DNA of 26,200 nt from Methylorubrum extorquens (GTDB lineage Bacteria > Pseudomonadota > Alphaproteobacteria > Rhizobiales > Beijerinckiaceae), in the NCBI GenBank assembly GCA_019695455.1, contig JAEUAC010000175.1, positions 1 through 26,200 of the forward strand, in the 5' to 3' direction. Positions 16,915-24,934 of this stretch are shown here, piece by piece. The notes beneath the pieces are model-generated. The model was not told the DNA's origin. It was given only the letters and a program-made list of their open reading frames with translations, and did no database searches. Made by a program: the position numbers and the translations under genes. Each line of letters opens with the position of its first letter. Positions within the stretch are counted from its first letter, which is position 1.

Positions 16915-17147
16915 AGACCGTAGCGCTTGAGGGCGGCGGCACGATCCTCGTCCGAGACGAACTCGCCCCGATCGGCCTCCGCCAAGCCCTCCAGGACGGC
17001 GGCCTCCTCCTCGTCCGACATGTCGTACAAGCCCGTCCGGCGGGACTCGATCTCGCGGGCGTAGGCTTCGAGCTCCGCCATGTCCTCTTCGGGCCAGGTC
17101 TTCTCGACGCGATCCATCAGGGTTCGCAGCGTCCGTACGGCACCCAT
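16911..17147 (-). CDS. Small antitoxin-like protein, orphan
   Basis: A 78-residue acidic helical protein. The central and C-terminal pattern EIESRRTGLYDMSDEEEAAVLEGLAEADRGEFVSDEDRAAALKRYG resembles, in parts, the C-terminal toxin-binding region of ParD-like antitoxins of Alphaproteobacteria (segments such as GLAEADRGEFVSDED are characteristic). No ribbon-helix-helix DNA-binding segment is obvious in the first 30 residues. The ATG at 17147 gives the best N-terminus; a GGAGGTCGAC site precedes it. It lies 20 bp downstream of the DDAH-like gene and is probably transcribed with it. No intact toxin follows; only a short toxin-like stub overlaps its stop. Alternatively it is a small regulatory or structural protein of the operon. 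Confidence 0.6.
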   Translation of the reverse strand: MGAVRTLRTLMDRVEKTWPEEDMAELEAYAREIESRRTGLYDMSDEEEAAVLEGLAEADRGEFVSDEDRAAALKRYGL

Positions 17148-17167
17148 GTCGACCTCCGGAGCGCGCC

Positions 17168-18175
17168 TCAGAGCCGGTCGCGGACGAGGGGGGCGGTCGA
17201 GCAATGGATGCCGCCGCCGCCGAGATAGACCTTGTCGTAGGGCACGATGCGGACGGAGATCCCGGCGCGGTCGAGCGTCTCGCGCGTCCGCTCGGACACG
17301 CCGTTCGCCATCAGCACCCGGCCGGGCGCGACCGCGAGGCAGTTGATGGTGGAGACGGCGTCGTCGGGGCAGACCTCGATCGTGCGGATGCGCATCGCCG
17401 CGAGCCGCTCCAGGAACCAGAACGGGAGCTGCGTCGGATTGATGATGGCCGTCTCGGCGTCGATCATCACGAAGGCGCCGTCGATGTGCAGGCGGTAGCC
17501 CGTGAGGTGGACGCGCAGGAGCTCGATCCCGTGCCGCCGCAGCACCTCGTCGAGCTGGTCGACGCCCTCCTCGTTGACGCGGCTCGACAGGCCCACGGCC
17601 GCGACCTTGGGCGTGACGAAACAGAAGGAGCCGCCCTCCAGGATGCCCGTGCCGTGGATCGTGCGCAGGATCGGCATGCCGAGGCGGGCGAGCGTGCGCG
17701 TGACGGGCAGCTCCTCCCCGCGCCGGATGGGCGGGCCCATGCGGGTCACGATGGCGCCGCCGTCGACCGCGATGACGCTGTCGCGCGTGTAGCAGGACTT
17801 CATGCGGCCCGGCGCGACGGCGTCGAGGAAGATCACCTCGACGCCCTCCTCGCGCAGCGCCGCGACGAGGCCGTCGTGCTGGGCCTGCATGGAGTCGAGG
17901 GGCGGCACCTCGTCGCCGCGCCAGTACCAGCCCGTCTCGGGGTCGCCGAAGGCGCCGATGCCGGGCAGGCGCTTCGCCGGATCGACCACGCTCAGTTCGT
18001 CGCCGGGCCGGTGCATCAGGACCAGCCGGAGCCGGCCGACATCGTTGCTGCAACCCCAGGCGCGCCCCCACACGGCCTCCTGCTCGCCCACGTCCTCGAA
18101 GCCGGGCTCCGGCTTCGAGGCGAAGGTCTTGATGAGCATGTTGTAGCGATATTCGCCCTCGGTCATGATCGACAT
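17168..18175 (-). CDS. Arginine deiminase / dimethylarginine dimethylaminohydrolase-like protein
   Basis: Member of the guanidino-group-modifying superfamily, 335 residues, expected to hydrolyse or transfer a guanidino (amidino) group through a cysteine intermediate. The catalytic residues can be placed: Asp132 in CYTRDSV, Glu180 in GILEGGSF, His230 and Asp232 in GYRLHIDG, and Cys325 in GGGIHCSTAPL. ATG at 18175 follows GGGGAGGAG; an in-frame Met four codons later is possible. The length is longer than typical bacterial DDAH (about 255) and shorter than arginine deiminase (about 400), with an extra N-terminal part of about 45 residues. Substrate candidates are methylarginines, arginine or guanidino acids. 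It lies 28 bp after the aminopeptidase gene. Confidence 0.83.
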   Translation of the reverse strand: MSIMTEGEYRYNMLIKTFASKPEPGFEDVGEQEAVWGRAWGCSNDVGRLRLVLMHRPGDELSVVDPAKRLPGIGAFGDPETGWYWRGDEVPPLDSMQAQHDGLVAALREEGVEVIFLDAVAPGRMKSCYTRDSVIAVDGGAIVTRMGPPIRRGEELPVTRTLARLGMPILRTIHGTGILEGGSFCFVTPKVAAVGLSSRVNEEGVDQLDEVLRRHGIELLRVHLTGYRLHIDGAFVMIDAETAIINPTQLPFWFLERLAAMRIRTIEVCPDDAVSTINCLAVAPGRVLMANGVSERTRETLDRAGISVRIVPYDKVYLGGGGIHCSTAPLVRDRL

Positions 18176-18203
18176 GCCGGCTCCTCCCCGTGTCGCCCGC
18201 GCC

Positions 18204-19466
18204 TCAGCGCGCCCACTCGCCGCGCCGCATGACGGGCTCGGTCCGGCCGTCCGGCAGCACGCCGTCGATGTCGATCGCGGCCGAGCCGATCATCCAGTCG
18301 ATGTGGATCAGCGACCGGTTGCAGCCATGCGCGACGAGGGCGTCCTCGCCCATCGAGAGCCCGCCCCGGATGCACTTCGAATAGGCCTGGCCCAGCGCGA
18401 TGTGGCTCGCGGCGTTCTCGTCGTAGAGCGTGTTGTAGAAGAGGAGCCCCGAGGCCGAGATGGGCGAGGAATGCGGCACCAGGGCCACCTCGCCGAGTCG
18501 GCGGGCGCCCTCGTCCGTGTCCAGCACCTTGGCCAGCACGTCCTGCCCCTTGCTGGCCGCCGCCTCGACGATCCGGCCCTCCTCGAAGCGCACGCGGATC
18601 TCGTCGATCAGCGTGCCCTGGTAGGAGAGCGGCTTCGTCGACGAGACCGTGCCCGAGACGCGCAGCCGGTGGGGCGTCGTGAACACCTCCTCGGTCGGGA
18701 TGTTGGCGTTGCACAGGATGCCGTTGCCCGCCGTGGTCGCGCCGCCGTGCCATTCGTGCTCGTCCGCGAGCCCGATCTCGAGGTCGGTGCCCGGGCCCGT
18801 GTAGCGCAGGGCCGCGAAGCGGCGGCCGTTCAGCTCCTCCGTGCGGCGGCGGAGCTCGGCGTTGTGGGTCGCCCAGGCGCCGACCGGGTCCTCGCGATCC
18901 ACGCGCGAGGCGGCGAAGATCGCGTCCCAGAGCCGCGGCACCGCCACCGCGTCCGGCTCGCCGGGGAACACGGCCCGCGCCCAGGCCGGAGTCGCGGCCG
19001 ACACGATCGTCCAGTTGATGGCGAACCCGGCGATCAGCTCGAGCGCGGGCTGATAGGCCTTGGATCGCGCCCGGTTGGCCCGGGCGACGCGGTCCACGTC
19101 CTGTCCGGCGAGCAGCGACGGGTCGTCCCCCGCGATCGCGAGCCGGGCGGCGCCGTTGCGGTAGGCGGCCGCCATGCCGTCGTAGAGCCAGCCCGCGGCC
19201 CGGTCGAAGGCCTCGTCCGGCGCGTGCGTGAACCGCAGGAGCGAGGCGAGCTCGTCCGTGTAGAGCGTGGTCACGACCGAGGCGCCGGCCCGGTAGGCCT
19301 GTTCCGTGATGGCGCGGGCGAGCGGCAGCGCGTCGAGGGGCGCCGTCATGACGAGCTCCTGCCCGGGCTGGAGCCCGAGCCCGACCCGGACCGCGACGGT
19401 CGCGAGCCTGTCGAGCTTGGCGGCGTGGTCGGTCGTGTCGAGCGCCTTGGGATCGTGGAATGTCAT
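18204..19466 (-). CDS. M29-family aminopeptidase (thermophilic metallopeptidase type, AmpS/AmpT-like)
   Basis: Cytoplasmic metalloenzyme of 420 residues predicted to remove N-terminal amino acids from small peptides, or hydrolyse a related amide. Family blocks are NIPTEEVFTTP (the first metal-binding Glu), YQGTLIDEIRVRFEEGRI, GEVALVPHSSPIS, LFYNTLYDENAASHIALGQAY and HIDWMIGS, which carry the Glu, His, Tyr and Asp ligands of the two-metal site. ATG at 19466 follows GAGGAG. Its place in a run with guanidino and ureido hydrolases hints that the natural substrate could be a peptide-like nitrogen compound, not general peptides. It starts 68 bp after the MBL-fold gene and is probably co-transcribed. 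Confidence 0.9.
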   Translation of the reverse strand: MTFHDPKALDTTDHAAKLDRLATVAVRVGLGLQPGQELVMTAPLDALPLARAITEQAYRAGASVVTTLYTDELASLLRFTHAPDEAFDRAAGWLYDGMAAAYRNGAARLAIAGDDPSLLAGQDVDRVARANRARSKAYQPALELIAGFAINWTIVSAATPAWARAVFPGEPDAVAVPRLWDAIFAASRVDREDPVGAWATHNAELRRRTEELNGRRFAALRYTGPGTDLEIGLADEHEWHGGATTAGNGILCNANIPTEEVFTTPHRLRVSGTVSSTKPLSYQGTLIDEIRVRFEEGRIVEAAASKGQDVLAKVLDTDEGARRLGEVALVPHSSPISASGLLFYNTLYDENAASHIALGQAYSKCIRGGLSMGEDALVAHGCNRSLIHIDWMIGSAAIDIDGVLPDGRTEPVMRRGEWAR

Positions 19467-19534
19467 GGCTGTCTCCTCGGCCGAACGTCGGCCCTCGGCG
19501 CGCCGGACGCAACCCGGCTCGGGACCCCGCCGTC

Positions 19535-20578
19535 TCAGGCGGCCAGCACGCGCCGGATGCCGTCGCGGCCCTCGACGGAGCGCAGGCGGCCCCGGCGGAG
19601 CAGGTAGTTCACGTGCGCCAGCGCCTCGCCGAAGGCGAAGCCCGTCTGGTGCGGGTCGAGCACGCGATGGAAGACGAACGGGATCAGCTCGGCCGCGCTG
19701 CGCGCCTCGCTCCGCACCGCCTCCACGATCACGTCGCAGCGCTCCGCGTGGTGGGCGAGCATCGTATCGATGCGGGCATGCAGGCCCCGGAAGGGCAGGT
19801 CGTGCCCCGGCAGGACCAGCACGTCGTCCGGCACCTCCCGGCGCACGGCCCGGAGCGAGCGCAGGAAGATGCCGAGCGGATCGCCCTCGGGATCGCGCGC
19901 GTAGACGCCGACGTTCGGCGAGATGCGCGGCAGGACCTGGTCGGCCGAGAGGAAGAGCTTGTCCGCCTCGCAATGGAGCATGATCTGCTCCGGCGCGTGC
20001 CCGCCGCCGGTCAGCACCGTGAAGTCGCGCCCGCCGATCCGCAGCCGCTCGCCGGCGATCACGCGGCGGAACGTCTTCGGCAGGCCCGAGACCATGCGGA
20101 GATAGCCGTGGCCGCGCGACATGACGGCCTCCGTCGTCTCGTCGTCGAGCCCGCGATCGGCGTAGAACGCCCTGTACGGCTCGGCTTCCAGCGCGGCCGG
20201 ATCGAGGTGCAGCACGAGCGCGGTCAGGTACTCGGCCTCGCTCATCTCGAGCGTCAGGTCGTGCCGGTCGCAGAGCCAGCTCGCGAGGCCGACATGGTCC
20301 GGGTGGCAATGCGTGACGACGAGCCGGGTGAGCTTGCGGCCGGCGAGCGGGCCCGCGAGGAGCTGCTTCCAGGCCGTGCGGGAGACCCGGTCGTCGATGC
20401 CCGCATCGATGGCCGCGACCCCGTCGCCGTCGTCGATCAGGTAGATGTTGACGTGGTCCAGCCGGAACGGGAGCGGCAGGCGGGCCCAGCGGATCCCCGG
20501 CGCGACCTCGATCACGGTGCCCGACGCGGGCGCGGCGAGGAACGGGTGCGAGATCTGGAGGTCGGCCGGCTGCGACAT
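19535..20578 (-). CDS. MBL-fold metallo-hydrolase (with C-terminal winged-helix-like extension)
   Basis: A 347-residue hydrolase with the dinuclear metal motif THCHPDH (His90, His92, Asp94, His95), a second His region in GGGHAPEQIMLHC, the SADQVLPRISPNV block and PGHDLPFRG. The C-terminal portion (after about residue 280: HHAERCDVIVEAV...HVNYLLRRGRL) has the character of the winged-helix tail seen in LACTB2-like and related MBL proteins. No signal peptide, so cytoplasmic. The ATG at 20578 is chosen; an upstream in-frame extension would be low-complexity. Proteins of this kind include thioesterases and hydroxyacylglutathione hydrolase-like enzymes; the substrate is unknown. It is the first gene of the leftward run and diverges from the aldehyde dehydrogenase. 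Confidence 0.87.
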   Translation of the reverse strand: MSQPADLQISHPFLAAPASGTVIEVAPGIRWARLPLPFRLDHVNIYLIDDGDGVAAIDAGIDDRVSRTAWKQLLAGPLAGRKLTRLVVTHCHPDHVGLASWLCDRHDLTLEMSEAEYLTALVLHLDPAALEAEPYRAFYADRGLDDETTEAVMSRGHGYLRMVSGLPKTFRRVIAGERLRIGGRDFTVLTGGGHAPEQIMLHCEADKLFLSADQVLPRISPNVGVYARDPEGDPLGIFLRSLRAVRREVPDDVLVLPGHDLPFRGLHARIDTMLAHHAERCDVIVEAVRSEARSAAELIPFVFHRVLDPHQTGFAFGEALAHVNYLLRRGRLRSVEGRDGIRRVLAA

Positions 20579-20659
20579 GGCGCGGGCTAACCCGCCGCAC
20601 CCGCGGCCGCAAGCGGGCCGGCGCCGGCCAGCGCCGCGGCGCGCGCGTAGGCAAGCGGA

Positions 20660-20680
20660 CCGTTCGGCGCTAAGGAACGG
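20660..20680. promoter_or_regulatory. Dyad in the divergent intergenic region
   Basis: CCGTTC (20660-20665) and GAACGG (20675-20680) form a perfect 6-bp inverted repeat with a 9-base spacer in the 181-bp gap between the leftward MBL gene and the rightward aldehyde dehydrogenase. It is flanked on each side by GCAAG. The position suits an operator shared by both divergent units. No regulator gene lies beside it and no clear -35/-10 pair is visible, so this is a candidate only. Confidence 0.3.
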
Positions 20681-20759
20681 GCAAGGCCGGACCACGCCCG
20701 AGAGGCGGGGCGGCTCGTCGCCCGGTCGCCACGGGCCACGCCAGGGAGAGAGACACGAC

Positions 20760-22196
20760 ATGAACGCCCATGCCCACTTCATCGGCGGCGACTGGATCGG
20801 CGGCTCCGCGACGCTGCCCGTCATCAACCCGTCCGACGGTCAGGTGATGGCGGAGATCTCCCGCGGCGGCGCGGCCGAGATCGACCGGGCGGTCGGCGCG
20901 GCCGAGCGCGCGCTGGACGGCGAATGGGGCGGGCTGGACGCGACCTCGCGCGGTCGCCTCCTCACGAAGCTCGCGGACCTGATCCGGCGCGACGTGGACG
21001 AGCTCACCCGGCTCGAGAGCGAGGACGTCGGCAAGCCCACGACGCTCGCCCGCAACGACGCCACGACCTGCGCCCGCTACTTCGAGTACTACGGCGGCGC
21101 GGCCGACAAGGTGCACGGCGACACCATCCCGTTCCAGAACGGGTTCACGGTCATGACGCACTACGAGCCGCACGGCGTCGTCGGCATCATCACGCCCTGG
21201 AACTACCCGCTGCAGATGATGGGCCGCTCGATCGCGCCCGCGCTCGCCATGGGCAACGCCGTGGTGCTGAAGCCGGCCGAGGACACCTCGCTCACGGCGA
21301 TCGCGCTCGCCAAGCTCGCCGCCGAGGCGGGGTTCCCGGCGGGCGCCTTCAACGTCGTCACGGGCCTCGGCGAGGAGGCGGGCGCCGCGCTCGCCGCCCA
21401 TCCGGGCGTGCACCACATCTCGTTCACGGGCTCGCAGGAGGTCGGCACGCTGATCCAGGCGGCCGCGGCCCGCAACACGGTCCCGGTCACGCTGGAGCTC
21501 GGCGGCAAGTCGCCCCAGATCGTGTTCGCGGACGCCGATCTCGCCGAGGCCGGCACCGTCATCGTGAAGGCGATCACGCAGAATGCCGGGCAGACCTGCT
21601 CGGCCGGCTCGCGCGTCCTCGTCGAGGACAAGATCTACGACAGCTTCGTCGGCGACCTCGCGACGCGCTTCAAGGCGCTGCGCGTCGGCTCCGCCTCGCA
21701 GGACCTCGATCTCGGCCCGGTCGTGAACCGGAAGCAGCAGGAGCGCGTGCAGGGCTACATCGACCTCGCGCGCGCCGACGGGCTGCCCGTGCTGGCCGAG
21801 GGCGAGATGGGCGGCAACATCCCCGGCGACGGCTTCTACGTGAAGCCGACCCTGATCGGCGACGTGCCGCCGGACCACCGCCTCGCCCAGGAGGAGATCT
21901 TCGGCCCCGTCCTCGTCGCCATCCGGGTCAAGGACGAGGCGGAGGCCCTGAAGGTCGCGAACGGCACCGATTTCGGCCTCGTCGCCGGCATCTGGACGGC
22001 CGATCTCGGGCGGGCCATGCGCCTGTCCCGCAAGATCCGGGTCGGGCAGGTCTTCATCAACAATTACGGGGCGGGCGGCGGCGTCGAGCTGCCCTTCGGC
22101 GGCATGAAGGGCTCGGGCCACGGTCGCGAGAAGGGGTTCGAGGCGCTGTACGGCTTCGGCTCGCTGAAGATGGTCGCCATCAAGCACGGCGTGTGA
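20760..22196 (+). CDS. Aldehyde dehydrogenase family protein
   Basis: NAD(P)-dependent oxidation of an aldehyde to a carboxylate; 478 residues, normal for the family. The catalytic set is intact: Asn148 in TPWNYPLQ, Glu246 in LELGGKSP and nucleophile Cys280 in GQTCSAGSR. FTGSQEVG (222-229) is the cofactor-loop motif, and EEIFGPVL is present later. The Gly-Gly-Lys context and GQTCSAGSRVLVE resemble betaine-aldehyde and aminobutyraldehyde-type enzymes more than acyl-CoA-forming ones. ATG at 20760 follows GGGAGAG. It diverges from the leftward nitrogen-compound run, and an amino-aldehyde produced by the FAD oxidase there would be a natural substrate. The CoA-transferase start follows its stop after one base. 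Confidence 0.92.
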   Translation: MNAHAHFIGGDWIGGSATLPVINPSDGQVMAEISRGGAAEIDRAVGAAERALDGEWGGLDATSRGRLLTKLADLIRRDVDELTRLESEDVGKPTTLARNDATTCARYFEYYGGAADKVHGDTIPFQNGFTVMTHYEPHGVVGIITPWNYPLQMMGRSIAPALAMGNAVVLKPAEDTSLTAIALAKLAAEAGFPAGAFNVVTGLGEEAGAALAAHPGVHHISFTGSQEVGTLIQAAAARNTVPVTLELGGKSPQIVFADADLAEAGTVIVKAITQNAGQTCSAGSRVLVEDKIYDSFVGDLATRFKALRVGSASQDLDLGPVVNRKQQERVQGYIDLARADGLPVLAEGEMGGNIPGDGFYVKPTLIGDVPPDHRLAQEEIFGPVLVAIRVKDEAEALKVANGTDFGLVAGIWTADLGRAMRLSRKIRVGQVFINNYGAGGGVELPFGGMKGSGHGREKGFEALYGFGSLKMVAIKHGV

Positions 22197-22197
22197 C

Positions 22198-23340
22198 GTG
22201 ACCACCGGCGACGACGCGGGCGGAGGCCCGCTCGACGGCCTCCTCGTCGTCGCGCTCGAACAGGCGGTCGCGGCGCCCTATTGCTCGTCGCGCCTCGCCG
22301 ACGCGGGTGCGCGCGTGGTGAAGATCGAGCGGCCGGAGGGCGATTTCGCCCGGGGCTACGATGCCGCCGTGAACGGGCTCGCGAGCTACTTCGTCTGGCT
22401 GAACCGCGGCAAGGAGAGCCTGGTCGCCGACATCAAGGATCCGGGGGACGCGGCGCTCCTGCACCGGCTCCTCGCGAAGGCGGACGTGTTCATCCAGAAC
22501 CTCGCGCCCGGCGCGGCCGAGCGGGCGGGGCTCGGCTCGCAGGCGCTGCGGCAGGCCCATCCGCGGCTCGTCACGGTCGACATCACGGGCTACGGCGCCG
22601 GCCATTCCTACGCGGACATGAAGGCCTACGACCTCCTGGTCCAGGCCGAGACGGGGCTCGCCGGCATCACGGGCCACCCGGCCGGGCCGGGGCGCGTCGG
22701 CGTCTCGGTCTGCGACATCGCGTGCGGGATGGCGGCCTATGCGGGCGTGCTCGAGGCGTTGATCGCGCGCGCCCGGACGGGGAGGGGCGCCGCGCTCGCC
22801 GTCAGCCTCTTCGACGGCATGGCGGATTGGATGAACGTGCCGCTCCTCTACTTCGAGGGCACGGGCGCCGCCCCGCGGCGGGTCGGGCTCTCGCACCCGT
22901 CCATCTGCCCCTACAGCGCCTACGGGACGCGGGACGGGCACCTCGTGCTGATCTCGATCCAGAACGAGCGCGAATGGGCCCGCTTCGCCGCGACCGTGCT
23001 CGGCGAGCCGGACCTGCCGGGCCGGCCGGGCTTCTCGACGAACACCGCCCGGGTCGCCAACCGCGAGGCCGTGGACGCGAAGGTCGCCGACGTCTTCGGC
23101 GGGCTGACGCGCGAGGCCCTGGCGGCGCGCCTGCGGGAGGCCGGCATCGCCTACGGCTTCGTGAACGAGCTCGCCGATCTCGCCGCCCACCCGGCGCTGC
23201 GCCGGGTCACGGTCGAGACCGCGGCCGGCCCGGCCTCGATCGTCGCGCCACCCGTGATCCGCGACGGCGCCGCGCCGCGTCTCGGCGCCGTGCCGTCGAT
23301 CGGCGAGCATTCCGACCGGATCCGCCGCGAATTCGCCTGA
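22198..23340 (+). CDS. Family III CoA-transferase (CaiB/BaiF type)
   Basis: Transfers CoA between carboxylic acids without a phosphate step; 380 residues. The catalytic Asp of formyl-CoA transferase aligns with Asp145 in KAYDLLVQAETG. Other blocks are GLLVVALEQAVAAPYCSSRLADAGARVVKIERPEGD (in parts), LNRGKESLVADIK, FIQNLAPGAAERAGL and FDGMADWMN. GTG at 22198 starts one base after the aldehyde dehydrogenase stop, and the conserved N-terminal strand begins about 13 residues in, so the start fits. Together with the class I fumarase 13 bp downstream it suggests activation of a C4/C5 dicarboxylate such as citramalate, mesaconate or succinate. The acid and CoA donor cannot be told from sequence alone. 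Confidence 0.9.
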   Translation: MTTGDDAGGGPLDGLLVVALEQAVAAPYCSSRLADAGARVVKIERPEGDFARGYDAAVNGLASYFVWLNRGKESLVADIKDPGDAALLHRLLAKADVFIQNLAPGAAERAGLGSQALRQAHPRLVTVDITGYGAGHSYADMKAYDLLVQAETGLAGITGHPAGPGRVGVSVCDIACGMAAYAGVLEALIARARTGRGAALAVSLFDGMADWMNVPLLYFEGTGAAPRRVGLSHPSICPYSAYGTRDGHLVLISIQNEREWARFAATVLGEPDLPGRPGFSTNTARVANREAVDAKVADVFGGLTREALAARLREAGIAYGFVNELADLAAHPALRRVTVETAAGPASIVAPPVIRDGAAPRLGAVPSIGEHSDRIRREFA

Positions 23341-23353
23341 ACGGGAGCCGGAC

Positions 23354-24868
23354 ATGCCGCGCACGATCCGCGAGGACGACCTGATCGCATCGGTCGCCGA
23401 CGCCCTGCAGTTCATCTCGTACTTCCACCCGGCCGACTACATCGAGAACCTCGCCGCCGCCTACCGGCGCGAGGAGAGCCCGGCGGCGCGCGACGCCATC
23501 GGCCAGATCCTGCGCAATTCCCGCATGGCGGCCATCGGCCGCCGGCCCATCTGCCAGGACACGGGCACGGCGAACGTCTTCGTCCGGATGGGGATCGGCG
23601 CCCGGATCGACTCGACCCGCTCGCTCCAGGCGATCGTGGACGAGGGGGTGCGGCAGGCCTGGCGGGCGGAGCGGAACCCGCTGCGCGCCTCGCTGGTCGC
23701 GGACCCGCTCTTCGGCCGCAAGAACACGGGCGACAACACGCCCGCGAACCTCCACGTCGAGATCGTGGAAGGCGACACGATCGACGTCCACGTCGCCGCC
23801 AAGGGCGGCGGGTCCGAGAACAAGGCGCGCTTCGCGGCCCTGAACCCGAACGATTCCGTGGTCGAGTGGGTGCTGCGCACCGTCGAGGGCCTGGGCGCCG
23901 GCTGGTGCCCGCCCGGCCTCGTCGGGCTCGGCGTCGGCGGCTCGCCCGACAAGGCCATGAGCCTCGCGAAGGAGGCCTTGTTCGAACCGATCGACCTGCC
24001 GGCCATCCGGGCGCGCGGCCCGGCCTCGCGCCTGGAGGAGATGCGGCTCGATCTCTGCGACCGCATCAACGCGCTCGGCATCGGGGCCCAGGGCCTCGGC
24101 GGCCTGACGACGGTGCTCGACGTGAAGATCCGCACCTTCCCGGTCCATGCGGCGTCGCTGCCCGTCGGCCTCATCCCGCAATGCGCGGCGGACCGGCACG
24201 TCCATTTCACGCTCGACGGATCGGGCCCGGCGCGGCTCGTGCCGCCCTCGCTCGACCTCTGGCCGGACCTCGGCGATGCGGGCCCGGCGACGGGCCGGCG
24301 CGTCGATCTCGACCGGCTGACGCGCGACGAGGTGGCGACCTGGCGGGCCGGCGAGACGCTGCTCCTCTCGGGCCGGCTCCTGACGGGACGGGACGCCGCG
24401 CACCTGCGCATGACGCAGATGCTCGCCCGGGGCGAGCCGCTGCCGGTCGATCTCCGCGACCGGGCCATCTACTACGTGGGCCCGGTCGACGCGGTCGGCG
24501 ACGAGGCGGTCGGGCCCGCCGGCCCCACGACGGCGACCCGGATGGATCCCTTCGTCGAGCCGCTGCTCGCCGAGGCCGGGCTCCTCGTCATGGTCGGCAA
24601 GGCCGAGCGCGGGCCGGCCGCGATCGAGTCCATCCGCCGGCACGGCGCCGCCTACCTCATCACGGTCGGGGGCGCGGCCTATCTCGTCTCCAAGGCGATC
24701 CGCTCGTCGCGCGTCCTCGCCTTCCCGGAGCTCGGCATGGAGGCGATCCATGAATTCGTGGTGGCCGACTTCCCCGTGACCGTCGCCGTGGACGCGGCCG
24801 GGGCTTCGGTCCATCGTGAGGGTCCGTCCCGGTGGCGACGGTCGATTCCCTCGGCCGTGCCCGCCTGA
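23354..24868 (+). CDS. Class I fumarate hydratase family (fumarase or mesaconase)
   Basis: Oxygen-sensitive [4Fe-4S] hydratase of 504 residues that adds water to fumarate or to a relative such as mesaconate. The N-terminal and C-terminal halves (Ttd-alpha and Ttd-beta homologous) are fused as in FumA/FumB. The three cluster ligands are Cys67 in PICQDTG, Cys185 in GAGWCPPG and Cys277 in IPQCAADRHVHF. Further blocks are GRKNTGDNTPANLH, KGGGSENKA, LLLSGRLLTGRDAAH, YYVGPVDA, GPTTATRMD and FPELGMEAIHEF. ATG at 23354 has GGGAG just upstream. Such an enzyme beside a CoA-transferase is reminiscent of mesaconate/citramalate use in Burkholderia, where a class I fumarase acts as mesaconase; ordinary TCA fumarase remains possible. 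Confidence 0.92.
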   Translation: MPRTIREDDLIASVADALQFISYFHPADYIENLAAAYRREESPAARDAIGQILRNSRMAAIGRRPICQDTGTANVFVRMGIGARIDSTRSLQAIVDEGVRQAWRAERNPLRASLVADPLFGRKNTGDNTPANLHVEIVEGDTIDVHVAAKGGGSENKARFAALNPNDSVVEWVLRTVEGLGAGWCPPGLVGLGVGGSPDKAMSLAKEALFEPIDLPAIRARGPASRLEEMRLDLCDRINALGIGAQGLGGLTTVLDVKIRTFPVHAASLPVGLIPQCAADRHVHFTLDGSGPARLVPPSLDLWPDLGDAGPATGRRVDLDRLTRDEVATWRAGETLLLSGRLLTGRDAAHLRMTQMLARGEPLPVDLRDRAIYYVGPVDAVGDEAVGPAGPTTATRMDPFVEPLLAEAGLLVMVGKAERGPAAIESIRRHGAAYLITVGGAAYLVSKAIRSSRVLAFPELGMEAIHEFVVADFPVTVAVDAAGASVHREGPSRWRRSIPSAVPA

Positions 24869-24934
24869 CGCGACGGCGGCGCGCTTCCGCATCCCGGCGC
24901 GACCGCCGACCAACGAGGATGCGAGGAGGAAGCG

